Source: Anaerolineae bacterium (GTDB lineage: Bacteria > Chloroflexota > Anaerolineae > 4572-78 > J111). Taken from it: a stretch of 49,937 bases of DNA. The stretch is from contig JAKLJP010000050.1 of NCBI GenBank assembly GCA_023151115.1, positions 1 through 49,937 on the forward strand. The letters are read 5' to 3'. The notes below the pieces were generated by a model. It ran no database searches, was not told the origin of the DNA, and worked only from the letters and a program-made list of their open reading frames with translations. Below, piece after piece: positions 34,495 to 43,275 of the stretch (positions are counted from its first letter, which is position 1; each line of letters starts with the position of its first letter). A program made the translations under genes and the position numbers.

Positions 34495-34899
34495 ATGGAC
34501 GACTTTTATAAAGAGAACATTCTCGATCACTATCGCCACCCACGCAACGCGGGCAAGTTAGAACATCCCACCCACTCGCACGAGGAACACAACCCGCTGT
34601 GCGGTGACGTGATTCGGATGGATTTGCATGTGAACGAGGATAATATCATTGACCAGGTGGCCTTTACCGGCAAAGGCTGCGCCATCAGCCAGGCCAGCGC
34701 CAGCATGCTGACCGAAATGATTCAAGGCAAATCGCTGGAAGAAGCGAAACAGATTGGCAAAGAACAGATTTTGGATGCGCTGGGGATTGAAATTGGCCCG
34801 GTTCGCTTGAAGTGCGCGCTTCTGTCGCTCAAAGTGCTAAAGGCCGGGGCCTATGGCCTGAGCGAGGAGGATTGGAATACCGACGACGAAGCGTGGTAA
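34495..34899 (+). CDS. SufU-type Fe-S scaffold, second copy
   Basis: 134 aa. Conserved Cys in HNPLCGDV, GKGCAISQASASM and RLKCALLSLKVL, plus the N-terminal ILDHYRHPRNAG. Clearly paralogous to the first SufU in this island. In some genomes the two forms differ in function (sulfur acceptor with SufS versus scaffold or carrier). It starts 6 nt after the antitoxin stop, so it may now be transcribed with the TA genes. The ribosome site is weak. Confidence 0.92.
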   Translation: MDDFYKENILDHYRHPRNAGKLEHPTHSHEEHNPLCGDVIRMDLHVNEDNIIDQVAFTGKGCAISQASASMLTEMIQGKSLEEAKQIGKEQILDALGIEIGPVRLKCALLSLKVLKAGAYGLSEEDWNTDDEAW

Positions 34900-34931
34900 C
34901 AAATAGACGGTATGGAAATAGATAGTAGGAC

Positions 34932-35607
34932 ATGGTAGATAAATTGCTGGATACGCCTCAAATTAAAACCATAGATTATCTAGAATCAGATGGTGAACCG
35001 ATGGGTGAAACGGGTATCCACTCGCTCCGGATTCTTAATTCGCTGGGGGCGCTCCGAGCCTGGTTTCGTCACCACCCAGATGTTTATGTTGGGGCGAATA
35101 TGTTTATGTATTATACAAAAGATCACCCGGCGGATGTCGTTGCCCCAGATTTGTTTGTTGTCTTTGATACATCATAAGGAAGAGCGGCGGACTTGGAAAA
35201 TCTGGGAGGAAGGTAAAGCGCCCGACTTTATCATCGAATTTACATCGGAAGCGACCAAAGGCAAAGATCGCTGGTTCAAACGGGGCTTGTATGAGGAGTT
35301 GGGGGTGCAGGAGTATTTTCAATTTGATCCACTTCAGGATTATCTTAAGCCGCAACTGCAAGGATATTTTCTTGAAGGCAGCCAGTATCAACCGATTGAG
35401 CCGGAGTTTAGTGAAGAGGGCTATCTCCAATTGAAAAGTCTGGTTTTGAACTTATACCTGAGAAATGAAGGGGATGACTTGAGATTTTATGAGCTTGAAA
35501 CCGGGGCCAAACTCCTGACTCTGGAAGAAGCTGCAGAAGAACTGTCTCGACTGCGAGCCGAATACGAAAAACTTAGTACAGGATTGCATAAATTCGTCAC
35601 GATTTAA
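34932..35607 (+). pseudogene. Uma2-family putative nuclease, frameshifted
   Basis: The first 81 codons (34932-35177) encode the Uma2 N-terminus (HHPDVYVGANMFMYY..VVAPDLFVVFD) and stop at TAA after FDTS. The rest continues in another frame from about 35165: KEERRTWKIWEEGKAPDFIIEFTS, with the catalytic Asp/Glu region of the PD-(D/E)XK fold, to 35607, ending in a coiled-coil tail (EEAAEELSRLRAEYEKL). One indel near 35165-35180 explains the break. Uma2 genes are mobile and numerous in Chloroflexota and cyanobacteria. Probably inactive. Confidence 0.88.
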
Positions 35608-35625
35608 TGTATCCGTTTCCTGAGA

Positions 35626-35720
35626 TGTCATTTCGAGCGCCAGCGAGAAATCTTCTTGCTCGCTATAACATTTTCGGCGGTGATAACGAAGATTCCTCCC
35701 TCCGGTCGGAATGATATGAC
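35626..35720. repeat. inverted-repeat element (MITE/REP-like), copy 2
   Basis: Begins TGTCATTTCGAGCG and GAGAAATCTTC, as in the element at 3508-3608, and ends GAAGATTCC..CGGAATGATATGAC. The right end is more diverged than in the first copy. Confidence 0.7.
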
Positions 35721-35808
35721 TTCTGTGGAGGTATCTACTCGCCTTGATTTCGTCACGAACTAAGGCAAAGCTGTACTTAGAAAACAACTGGGAGCATAAG
35801 ATAAAACA

Positions 35809-36120
35809 ATGTCCAAGTTCGTTAAGGTGGCTAAGACTTCTGAGCTGGCCCCCGGCGAAAAGATGCTGGTTGAATATGAAGATGAAGATGTGGGCCTGTT
35901 TAACCTCGATGGTGAATTTTATGCCATTTCCGATGTGTGTACCCACGATGGCGGCCCATTGGTAGAGGGCCATCTGGAGGGCGACTGTATCATTTGTCCC
36001 CGGCACGGAGCCAGGTTCAACATCAAAACCGGCCAGCAAACCATGCCTGCTTTTTCACCGGTGCCGTTGTATGAAGTAAAGATTGAGGGCGAGGATATTC
36101 TGATCGCACCGAAAGAATAA
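35809..36120 (+). CDS. Rieske-type [2Fe-2S] ferredoxin
   Basis: 103 aa, soluble. Cluster ligands in two boxes, CTHDGG (C-x-H) and CPRHGARF (C-x2-H), separated by 17 residues; length and the N-terminal VKVAKTSELAPGEKMLVEYEDEDV match the small non-heme-oxygenase-type ferredoxins often found in suf operons. It could supply electrons for cluster assembly or to an oxygenase. The FprA-like ferredoxin reductase at 40.4 kb is a plausible partner (inference). Confidence 0.93.
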   Translation: MSKFVKVAKTSELAPGEKMLVEYEDEDVGLFNLDGEFYAISDVCTHDGGPLVEGHLEGDCIICPRHGARFNIKTGQQTMPAFSPVPLYEVKIEGEDILIAPKE

Positions 36121-36124
36121 AAAA

Positions 36125-36178
36125 GTAGCAAGGTCGCAGGGTCGCAAGATTGCATAAATCCCTGTCTACCGTCTACTG
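36125..36178. repeat. octamer repeat GTCGCAGG
   Basis: GTAGCAAG/GTCGCAGG/GTCGCAAG, then CTGTCTACCGTCTACTG. A weak member of the two-armed class; the arms are only loosely complementary. Confidence 0.5.
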
Positions 36179-36231
36179 TTTTTGAAGGAGTCGTCACAAG
36201 CCTGATGGCACACCACCCATAATGAAAAATG

Positions 36232-36290
36232 AAATAGGAGTGCAAAAGGCTTGCCTTGCTGACAGCAAACCAAGGTTTGCACTCCTATTT
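36232..36290. repeat. inverted repeat, sister of 8274-8320
   Basis: AAATAGGAGTGCAAA (36232-36246) pairs perfectly with TTTGCACTCCTATTT (36276-36290). It shares GCAAACCAAGGTTTG with the copy near 8.3 kb. It lies just before the ribosome site of the SufT gene. Confidence 0.8.
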
Positions 36291-36306
36291 ACGAAGGAGA
36301 GAACTT

Positions 36307-36618
36307 ATGTCTGAAGAAATAAATGCCGCCAAAGTAACAGAAGAAGAAGTGCGCGAAGCGCTGCGGGGGGTGCTGGACCCTGAATTGCATCTGGATGTGG
36401 TCGTTTTGGGGTTGATTAGAAGTATTGATTTGGATAGTACCCCGGTGCTGGTCAAAATGTTGCTGACGACGCCGTTTTGTCCCTACGGCCCCTGGCTGGT
36501 GCAGCAAGTCAAAGAAACCGCTGAAAAAACCAGCGGGCGCGAAGCCAAGGTCGAAGTGCTGCCGGAGCAGTGGAACCCGGAAATGATGGAAGACCCGACG
36601 CTGTTAGGCTTCTTTTGA
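36307..36618 (+). CDS. SufT-like metal-sulfur cluster assembly factor (MIP18/DUF59)
   Basis: 103 aa from ATG at 36307, 6 nt after AAGGAGAG. MIP18 domain with VTEEEVREALRGVLDPELHLDVVVLGLI and LLTTPFCPYGPW, containing the conserved Cys. Family members help mature Fe-S proteins, and SufT in Gram-positive bacteria is a known case. The same domain forms the N-terminus of the Mrp protein at 25-26 kb, so the island has two copies of it. Confidence 0.9.
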   Translation: MSEEINAAKVTEEEVREALRGVLDPELHLDVVVLGLIRSIDLDSTPVLVKMLLTTPFCPYGPWLVQQVKETAEKTSGREAKVEVLPEQWNPEMMEDPTLLGFF

Positions 36619-36707
36619 TGGAAGAATGGGAAGATTGGAAGGCTGGAAGATTGGAGATAGAGGCTGTCCTCCAACCTTCCAGCTATCCAGTCTTCCGACC
36701 TTCCGAA
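36619..36707. repeat. two-armed octamer module, GGAAGATT family
   Basis: Left arm GGAAGAAT/GGGAAGATT/GGAAGGCT/GGAAGATT, right arm TCCTCCAACCTTCCAG and TCTTCCGACCTTCC. It starts at the SufT stop codon. Confidence 0.8.
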
Positions 36708-36821
36708 TTTGACCAATCTGGGCGAGTCGGGTAAGATATGACCCACTCACCTCGTCCAACAGGACATGATAGCTGTGAACCTATTTCTAACCGTTTCAAC
36801 TGAATTTTGCACCTGTAGTAA

Positions 36822-36876
36822 GCGGGCGCGGTAGCCCCGTTCTCGGCGTTTGAGAGCGAGGGCTGCGGTAGCCCGC
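36822..36876. repeat. GCGGTAGCCC hairpin
   Basis: GCGGGC (36822-36827) pairs with GCCCGC (36871-36876), and GCGGTAGCCC occurs in both halves with GTTCTC/GAGAGC inside. Apart from this, the module at 36619 and the terminator at 36966, the 454-bp gap 36619-37072 shows no gene or tRNA. Confidence 0.6.
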
Positions 36877-36965
36877 ATCGCCGTGCAGCAACGACGATGA
36901 GACTCTCAACGCAATCCATTCCTGTCAACCAAAAACCATAACCTTATAAAGCAGTTATTAAACCT

Positions 36966-37006
36966 GGCTCATCGTCTATTTATTAGCAGCGATGAGCCTT
37001 TTTATT
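36966..37006 (+). terminator. rho-independent terminator
   Basis: GGCTCATCG (36966-36974), loop, CGATGAGCC (36990-36998), then TTTTTATTT. It would end a transcript coming from the suf side, 67 bp before the MoaD-like gene. Confidence 0.8.
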
Positions 37007-37072
37007 TGAATCTATCTGTCTACAAAACCTGAGTGTTTGAATAAGTTCCAACAAAGGAGAAATCACCTAACT

Positions 37073-37348
37073 ATGACAACTGTACGAATTCCCAGCCCCC
37101 TGCGCCGCTACACCAACGGCCAGAGTAAAGTTGAAGGCAGCGGGGCGACTGTTCGTGAACTGATTGGCAATTTAGAGGCGCAATACCCCGGTATCCAATC
37201 ACGCCTGTGTGAAGCTGACGGTCAAATTAAACGTTACGTCAATGTGTTTGTCAATGAGGAAGAGATTCGCACGCTGCAAGGAGCCGATACCCCGGTAGCG
37301 GACAGAGACGAAGTTTCGATTATTCCCGCGATGGCGGGCGGCCGCTAA
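37073..37348 (+). CDS. MoaD/ThiS-family ubiquitin-like sulfur carrier
   Basis: 91 aa from ATG at 37073, 7 nt after AAAGGAG. Beta-grasp carrier whose C-terminal Gly-Gly is adenylated and thiocarboxylated by a MoeB/ThiF enzyme. The C-terminus reads PAMAGGR, one Arg beyond the di-glycine, so either a protease trims it or the GG is used in a non-standard way. It is followed after 11 nt by a rhodanese-MoeB gene and then by a cysteine synthase, an order recalling CysO-MoeZ-CysM of mycobacteria. No JAMM-type protease gene is seen here. Confidence 0.93.
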   Translation: MTTVRIPSPLRRYTNGQSKVEGSGATVRELIGNLEAQYPGIQSRLCEADGQIKRYVNVFVNEEEIRTLQGADTPVADRDEVSIIPAMAGGR

Positions 37349-37359
37349 CGGAGGATATG

Positions 37360-38577
37360 ATGAGTTACGTTACCAGTGATCAATTAATCGCCAAACTAAG
37401 AAAAGAAATCAAAGAGATTGACGCCCACGAATTGGCCCGGCGCATGCAAAGCGACGAGGATTTAACCGTGATTGACGTGCGCGAATTGGACGAGTGGAGC
37501 CAGGGCCGCATCAAAGGCTCGGTCCATATTCCGCGCGGCTTTTTGGAACTGCGGGTTGAAGCCCTGGTTCCGCAGCGCGATCAGCCCATTGCCGTGACCT
37601 GCGCCGGCGGCACCCGCAGCTTGCTGGCCGCACGTGATTTACAGGAGTTGGGCTACACCAACGTGGTCTCGGTGGCAGGCGGCTTCAACGGCTGGAAAAA
37701 TGCCGGTTATCCTTTCTCCAAGCCCCAAATTCTCAACGAAGACCAGCGCCACCGCTACAGCCGCCACACCATTATGCCCGAAGTGGGCGAAGAAGGGCAG
37801 TTGCAGCTGCTGGGGGCCAGCGTGCTGCTCATCGGCGCGGGCGGGCTGGGCAGCCCGGCGGCCATTTATCTGGCCGCGGCCGGTGTAGGCAAAATCGGCA
37901 TTGTGGATTTTGACGTGGTGGACACCAGCAACTTGCAGCGCCAGATTGTCCACCGGCTGGAAGATGTAGACAAGCCCAAAGTCGAATCGGCAGCCCGAAC
38001 CATTGCCCAACTGAACCCCGATGTCAAAGTCATCGGCCACCAGACCCAATTGACCAGCCACAACGCGCTTGACATCATCAGCCAGTATGATGTGGTCATC
38101 AACGGCTCCGACAACTTCCCCACTCGCTACCTGGTCAACGATGCCTGTGTGCTGCTAGGTAAAAAGTTGGTAGATGGCAGCATCTTCCGCTTTGAGGGCC
38201 AGGTGACGGTTTACGACACGGCCAACGGTAGTCCTTGCTATCGCTGCCTCTACCCCGACCCACCCCCTCCCGGCGAAGTGCCAAGCTGCGCCGAAGGTGG
38301 CGTGTTGGGCGTCCTGCCCGGGATCATTGGCAGTGTGGAAGCGGTCGAAGCTATCAAGTTGATTCTGGGGATTGGCAGCCCGCTGGCTGGCCGTTTGCTG
38401 CTCTATGATGCGTTGGAAGCCGAGTTTCGTGAGGTCAAAGTCCGCAAGAACCCGGATTGCCCGGTTTGCGGTGAGCACCCGACCGTCACCCAGTTGATTG
38501 ATTACGAGCAGTTCTGTGGGATTCCTCACACTACGCCGGTAAACATCAACGGCGTGGGCCAGCCGGTATTAGCCTGA
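37360..38577 (+). CDS. moeB: rhodanese-MoeB/ThiF fusion (sulfur-carrier adenylyltransferase)
   Basis: 405 aa from the second of two adjacent ATGs (37360), 5 nt after GGAGG; the ATG at 37357 is too close to it. N-terminal rhodanese domain (about 10-118) with active Cys in TCAGGTRS. Then an E1-like ThiF/MoeB domain (about 125-370) with HRYSRHTIMPEVG, nucleotide loop GAGGLGSPAAIYLA, catalytic-type Cys in VPSCAEGGVLG, and zinc pairs CYRC and CPVC. It activates the C-terminus of the MoaD-like protein and adds sulfur. The domain order is the reverse of MoeZ/MOCS3, where rhodanese is C-terminal. Confidence 0.94.
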   Translation: MSYVTSDQLIAKLRKEIKEIDAHELARRMQSDEDLTVIDVRELDEWSQGRIKGSVHIPRGFLELRVEALVPQRDQPIAVTCAGGTRSLLAARDLQELGYTNVVSVAGGFNGWKNAGYPFSKPQILNEDQRHRYSRHTIMPEVGEEGQLQLLGASVLLIGAGGLGSPAAIYLAAAGVGKIGIVDFDVVDTSNLQRQIVHRLEDVDKPKVESAARTIAQLNPDVKVIGHQTQLTSHNALDIISQYDVVINGSDNFPTRYLVNDACVLLGKKLVDGSIFRFEGQVTVYDTANGSPCYRCLYPDPPPPGEVPSCAEGGVLGVLPGIIGSVEAVEAIKLILGIGSPLAGRLLLYDALEAEFREVKVRKNPDCPVCGEHPTVTQLIDYEQFCGIPHTTPVNINGVGQPVLA

Positions 38578-38585
38578 TATTTCCT

Positions 38586-38653
38586 GCCACGAATTTCACG
38601 AATTGGCACGAAAAGTTGTTAAAAAATTAGTGAAAATTAGTGAAATTCGTGGC
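38586..38653. repeat. two-armed decamer module, CACGAATTT family
   Basis: GCCACGAATTTCA (38586-38598) pairs perfectly with TGAAATTCGTGGC (38641-38653). Inner units CACGAATTGG and AAAATTAGTG. Confidence 0.85.
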
Positions 38654-38703
38654 CGATTTCCAGTTGGTCATCCTAATGTTGAGTTAACCAAAAAGAGACT
38701 GTT

Positions 38704-39672
38704 ATGAGCCTTTTAGATATCATTGAAAAACCCAAAACAATCAATCCCGTTTTTGTCACCCGGCGGCCCCATTTAGGGGAAAGTTTGCTGTCGCGGATTG
38801 GCAACACCCCGCTGCTGCCGCTGCATCGCCTGGCGGCTGCTGCCGGGGTTGACCCTAACGTGGTGGTTTTTGCCAAAGCGGAATGGTTCAACGCCAGCGG
38901 CTCGGTCAAAGCGCGACCGGCCCTCTTTATGATTGAAGCAGGTGAACGCAGCGGCCTGCTCACCCCCGACAAAACCATTATTGACGCCACCTCCGGCAAC
39001 ACCGGCATTGCCCTGGCCATGATTGGCGCGGTCAAGGGCTACAAAGTCAAATTAGTTATGCCGGCCAATGTTAGCAGCGAGCGCAAAAACATTCTTAAAG
39101 CTTATGGAGCCGAACTGGTTCTGACCGACCCGCTGGAAGGGATTGACCTGTCTATCCGCACCGCCCGGCAACTGGCCACGGAAAACCCCGACCTCTACTT
39201 CCGGCCCGACCAGTACAACAACCCGGTCAACTGGCAGGCCCACTATCAGACCACTGGCGTGGAAATCTGGGATCAAACCGGGGGCGCGGTGACTCATTTT
39301 GTGGCCGGTATCGGCACCAGCGGCACGCTGATGGGCACGGGCCGCCGCCTGAAGGATTTTAAGCCCCAGGTGGAAGTGATCGCGGTCGAACCGGCGGATG
39401 AGTTAGCCATTATCGAGGGCCTCAAGCACATGGAAACCAGCATCGTCCCCGGCATCTACGACCCGGATTTTGCCGACCGCACCATCGCCGTTTATCCCAA
39501 CGACGCCCATGACCTGGCCCGCCGGCTGGCCCTGGAAGAAGGCATGTTCGTCGGTTATTCCGCCGGGGCGGCGGCCTGGGCGGCGTTGGAAGTAGCCAAA
39601 AGTCTCACCCACGGCGTCGTTGTCACCGTTTTCCCGGATGGCGGGGAGAAGTATTTGAGCATTGCGGGTTAA
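38704..39672 (+). CDS. cysteine synthase (CysK/CysM type)
   Basis: 322 aa PLP enzyme. PLP Lys in NASGSVKARPA, substrate loop TSGNTGIALAM, phosphate-binding GTSGTLMG, C-terminal SAGAAAW. In most CysK/CysM the Lys motif reads SxKDR; here KARPA is as in cysteine synthases and CBS-like variants of actinobacterial CysM relatives (SVKDR/SIKAR). Downstream of the MoaD and MoeB genes, it could use protein thiocarboxylate rather than free sulfide; that is inferred from order only. It ends at a terminator (39785). Confidence 0.9.
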   Translation: MSLLDIIEKPKTINPVFVTRRPHLGESLLSRIGNTPLLPLHRLAAAAGVDPNVVVFAKAEWFNASGSVKARPALFMIEAGERSGLLTPDKTIIDATSGNTGIALAMIGAVKGYKVKLVMPANVSSERKNILKAYGAELVLTDPLEGIDLSIRTARQLATENPDLYFRPDQYNNPVNWQAHYQTTGVEIWDQTGGAVTHFVAGIGTSGTLMGTGRRLKDFKPQVEVIAVEPADELAIIEGLKHMETSIVPGIYDPDFADRTIAVYPNDAHDLARRLALEEGMFVGYSAGAAAWAALEVAKSLTHGVVVTVFPDGGEKYLSIAG

Positions 39673-39699
39673 GATCATCTTTTAAATTGGTAAAAACGT

Positions 39700-39746
39700 C
39701 TTGCGTCTTGCGTGAGATAAAGTGAACGGAACACGCAAGACGCAAG
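39700..39746. repeat. two-armed heptad module, TGCGTCT family, copy 2
   Basis: CTTGCGTCTTGCGTG (39700-39714) and CACGCAAGACGCAAG (39732-39746), a perfect 15-bp pair. The spacer AGTGAACGGAA matches the copy at 18189-18234, and the downstream ATTTTCTTGG is also shared by both loci. Confidence 0.85.
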
Positions 39747-39784
39747 CCGAAAATAGAAACACTATTTTCTTGGAACTGCCCAGG

Positions 39785-39817
39785 AACCTGCCTTTATCCG
39801 GCAGGTTTCTTAATTTT
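39785..39817 (+). terminator. rho-independent terminator after cysteine synthase
   Basis: AACCTGCC (39785-39792), loop TTTATCC, GGCAGGTT (39800-39807), then TCTTAATTTT. Confidence 0.75.
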
Positions 39818-39819
39818 GG

Positions 39820-39847
39820 TTGACAATTGTTAGAATCAGTTTATACT
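39820..39847 (+). promoter_or_regulatory. sigma70-type promoter of the CBS/FprA genes
   Basis: -35 TTGACA (39820-39825), 16-bp spacer, -10 TATACT (39842-39847), 54 bp before the CBS-protein start and right after a terminator. Confidence 0.75.
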
Positions 39848-39900
39848 CTTGTCTGTCAGCCATCATTAGCCAATGTGGTTTTTCAAGGGGGAAGGATCAA

Positions 39901-40335
39901 ATGAACATTAAAAGTATTCTGGCTAAAAAAGGAATGACGGTTGTAACCATCCATCCTAACCAATCTATTCGTGAGGCGATTGCCCGGCTGGCCCAACACA
40001 ATATTGGGGCGCTGGTCGCGGTGGATGAGGCTAATCTGCCGGTGGGTATTTTATCTGAACGCGATATTACCCGCGCCCTAGCCCAGGATGAGCAGATATT
40101 TGCCAGATCGGTCAGCGAACTGATGACCAAAAACGTGATTACCGGCCTGCCCCAGGATGATTTAATCTCGGTGGCTAATACCATGACCGAAAGACGGATT
40201 CGCCATTTGCCGGTGGTGGAAAAAGGCAAACTGGTGGGTATTGTCTCCATCGGCGATGTGGTCAAAGCTCAGCGCGATCAATATCAGGGCGAGGTTGATA
40301 CACTACAAACCCAAATTTTGGGTGAAAAAGCCTGA
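39901..40335 (+). CDS. CBS-domain pair protein
   Basis: 144 aa from ATG at 39901 (GGGGGAAGGA upstream). Two CBS motifs (about 5-62 and 72-128: TIHPNQSIREAIARLAQHNIGALVAVDEANLPVGILSERD-type and ISVANTMTERRIRHLPVVEKGKLVGIVSIGDV), a Bateman module that binds adenosyl ligands such as AMP, ATP or SAM, or NAD(H). Stand-alone members regulate partner enzymes or redox proteins. It is followed 20 nt later by a ferredoxin reductase gene in the same transcript. Confidence 0.92.
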   Translation: MNIKSILAKKGMTVVTIHPNQSIREAIARLAQHNIGALVAVDEANLPVGILSERDITRALAQDEQIFARSVSELMTKNVITGLPQDDLISVANTMTERRIRHLPVVEKGKLVGIVSIGDVVKAQRDQYQGEVDTLQTQILGEKA

Positions 40336-40355
40336 TACTTCGCAAGGTAGGTTTA

Positions 40356-41756
<1,401 letters not shown>

Positions 41757-41772
41757 GTGATTGTTCAAAAAT

Positions 41773-41828
41773 AAGTTCCCTCAAGTTCCTCCGAGTTCCG
41801 AGGGAACTTAAGGAACTCATCGGAACTC
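41773..41828. repeat. two-armed decamer module, AAGTTCC family
   Basis: Units AAGTTCCCTC/AAGTTCCTCC/GAGTTCCGAG then GGAACTTAAG/GAACTCATCG/GAACTC. AAGTTCCCT (41773-41781) pairs with AGGGAACTT (41801-41809). Confidence 0.8.
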
Positions 41829-41879
41829 AAAACGAGAATAAAATTTAGACGTTTATCAAAAAGAATTAACCTTGGATCT

Positions 41880-43124
41880 ATGGCCAGTCAACTTTTAACC
41901 CCGCAAAATCTCCATACTCTATTAGAATCGCCTGTCTCTAGCGAGCCACCGCCGGCCGGGTTAAACTCCCCCATTCTGGGTCTGTTAGCCTCGGCTAACC
42001 GCGAAATCCTGGCCCACATGATAACCGAATGTTCTTACCCGCCGGGGGCGATTATCTTTAATGAGGGCGATATTGGCGATGCTTTGTATATTATCCGCTC
42101 CGGCCGGGTGGTTGTAGTCAAGGGAAACCTTCAAACGCCTATCATCTTGGGTTACCGGGGGGCGGGGGAAATCATTGGGGAAATGGCTTTGTTAGAAGAC
42201 AAACCTCGTTTTGCTTCGGTCGTGGCTATCGAGGAATTGCATCTTTTAAGAGTCAGCCGTGAAGATTTTCAATCTTTGCGAGATACTAACCTAACCTTTG
42301 AGATGGATATTGCTAAAGCTTTGAGCGCCCGGCTGCGCGCCTCCGACGAGGCTCGTGAGGCAGGGTTACAGGTTAAACAATCACTGTCGGCCCAACTTTC
42401 CGCTTTGCAAACTGAAAAAGAGCAGTTGTTAGAACTCCAGCGCCTGCGCGTTGAGGCCAGCGATTTTATGGTGCATGATTTGCGCAACCCGCTCAGCTTG
42501 GTCAGCGGTGCGCTGAATGTGCTGGAAATGACCCTACCCCCGGATGTTTTGCAGGCCAACCGGGAGATTTTTAACCTGGCTACAATCAACTGCCAGCGTC
42601 TGAACTGGATGATTGACTCACTCCTGGCTATCGCCCGGATGGAAGCGGGCGAAACGGCGCTGTTGCTGACCGAAGTAAACTTGCCTGAGTTGATTGAACA
42701 TGTCACAAGCCGGTTGAAAAACTCGGCGGAAACTAAGAGCTTATGTCTGATTACGGCTGTCCCAACCGATCTCTCACCCCTCAAAGCCGATAGGGAAAAA
42801 ATTGATCGGCTGCTGACCAACTTGATTGACAACGCCATCAAATTTACGCCTGCCGGGGGACAAATTACGGTTTCAGTGGCAGCGCAGGCTGAACAATTGA
42901 TAGTTCGTGTCATTAATACCGGGCCAATTATCCCTCCTGCCGACCGTGAACGCATCTTTGAGCGTTTTGTCCGGCTTTCCGGCGAAACCCTCAGAACCCG
43001 CGGCTCGGGGTTGGGGCTGGCTTTTTGCCGCCTGGCCGTAGAAGCGCATGGGGGCCGCATCTGGGTGGAACCGGATGCTAATGACCAGGGCAACAGCTTT
43101 ACTTTTACCCTGCCCAGAACTTAA
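41880..43124 (+). CDS. soluble cNMP-binding histidine kinase
   Basis: 414 aa, no TM. Cyclic-nucleotide-binding domain at about 30-145 with GDIGDALYIIRSGRVVVV and the phosphate-binding cassette GEMALLEDKPRFASVVA, where the Arg is kept. Coiled coil about 160-190, then HisKA with His199 (FMVHDLRNPLSL) and HATPase_c (NLIDNAIKFTPAGGQ, GSGLGLAFCRL). It probably couples a cyclic nucleotide or a related ligand to phosphotransfer. There is no receiver protein or cyclase adjacent, so its partner is encoded elsewhere. Confidence 0.92.
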   Translation: MASQLLTPQNLHTLLESPVSSEPPPAGLNSPILGLLASANREILAHMITECSYPPGAIIFNEGDIGDALYIIRSGRVVVVKGNLQTPIILGYRGAGEIIGEMALLEDKPRFASVVAIEELHLLRVSREDFQSLRDTNLTFEMDIAKALSARLRASDEAREAGLQVKQSLSAQLSALQTEKEQLLELQRLRVEASDFMVHDLRNPLSLVSGALNVLEMTLPPDVLQANREIFNLATINCQRLNWMIDSLLAIARMEAGETALLLTEVNLPELIEHVTSRLKNSAETKSLCLITAVPTDLSPLKADREKIDRLLTNLIDNAIKFTPAGGQITVSVAAQAEQLIVRVINTGPIIPPADRERIFERFVRLSGETLRTRGSGLGLAFCRLAVEAHGGRIWVEPDANDQGNSFTFTLPRT

Positions 43125-43197
43125 CCCACCTCAACCCTTTTTAAAAGTCCTCTAAAGAGCTTCAAGTTTATCAAACCTGGCAGTTCTCCTTGTTGCC

Positions 43198-43203
43198 GGG
43201 AGG
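43198..43203 (+). promoter_or_regulatory. ribosome binding site pointing to an ATC codon
   Basis: GGGAGG, 6 nt before ATC at 43210 in the frame of the MBL hydrolase. The conserved-looking N-terminal stretch ERTLTQTHPHVWRLV follows at once, but the first ATG is 22 codons downstream. Confidence 0.45.
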
Positions 43204-43275
43204 TTTATCATCGAACGCACCCTCACCCAAACTCACCCCCACGTCTGGCGGCTGGTTGCACCCAACCCTTCGCCC

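Noticed and set aside
36619..37072. Possible tRNA or riboswitch before the MoaD gene
   Set aside because: No cloverleaf or known aptamer pattern; the paired parts are explained by a repeat module, a REP-like hairpin and a terminator.
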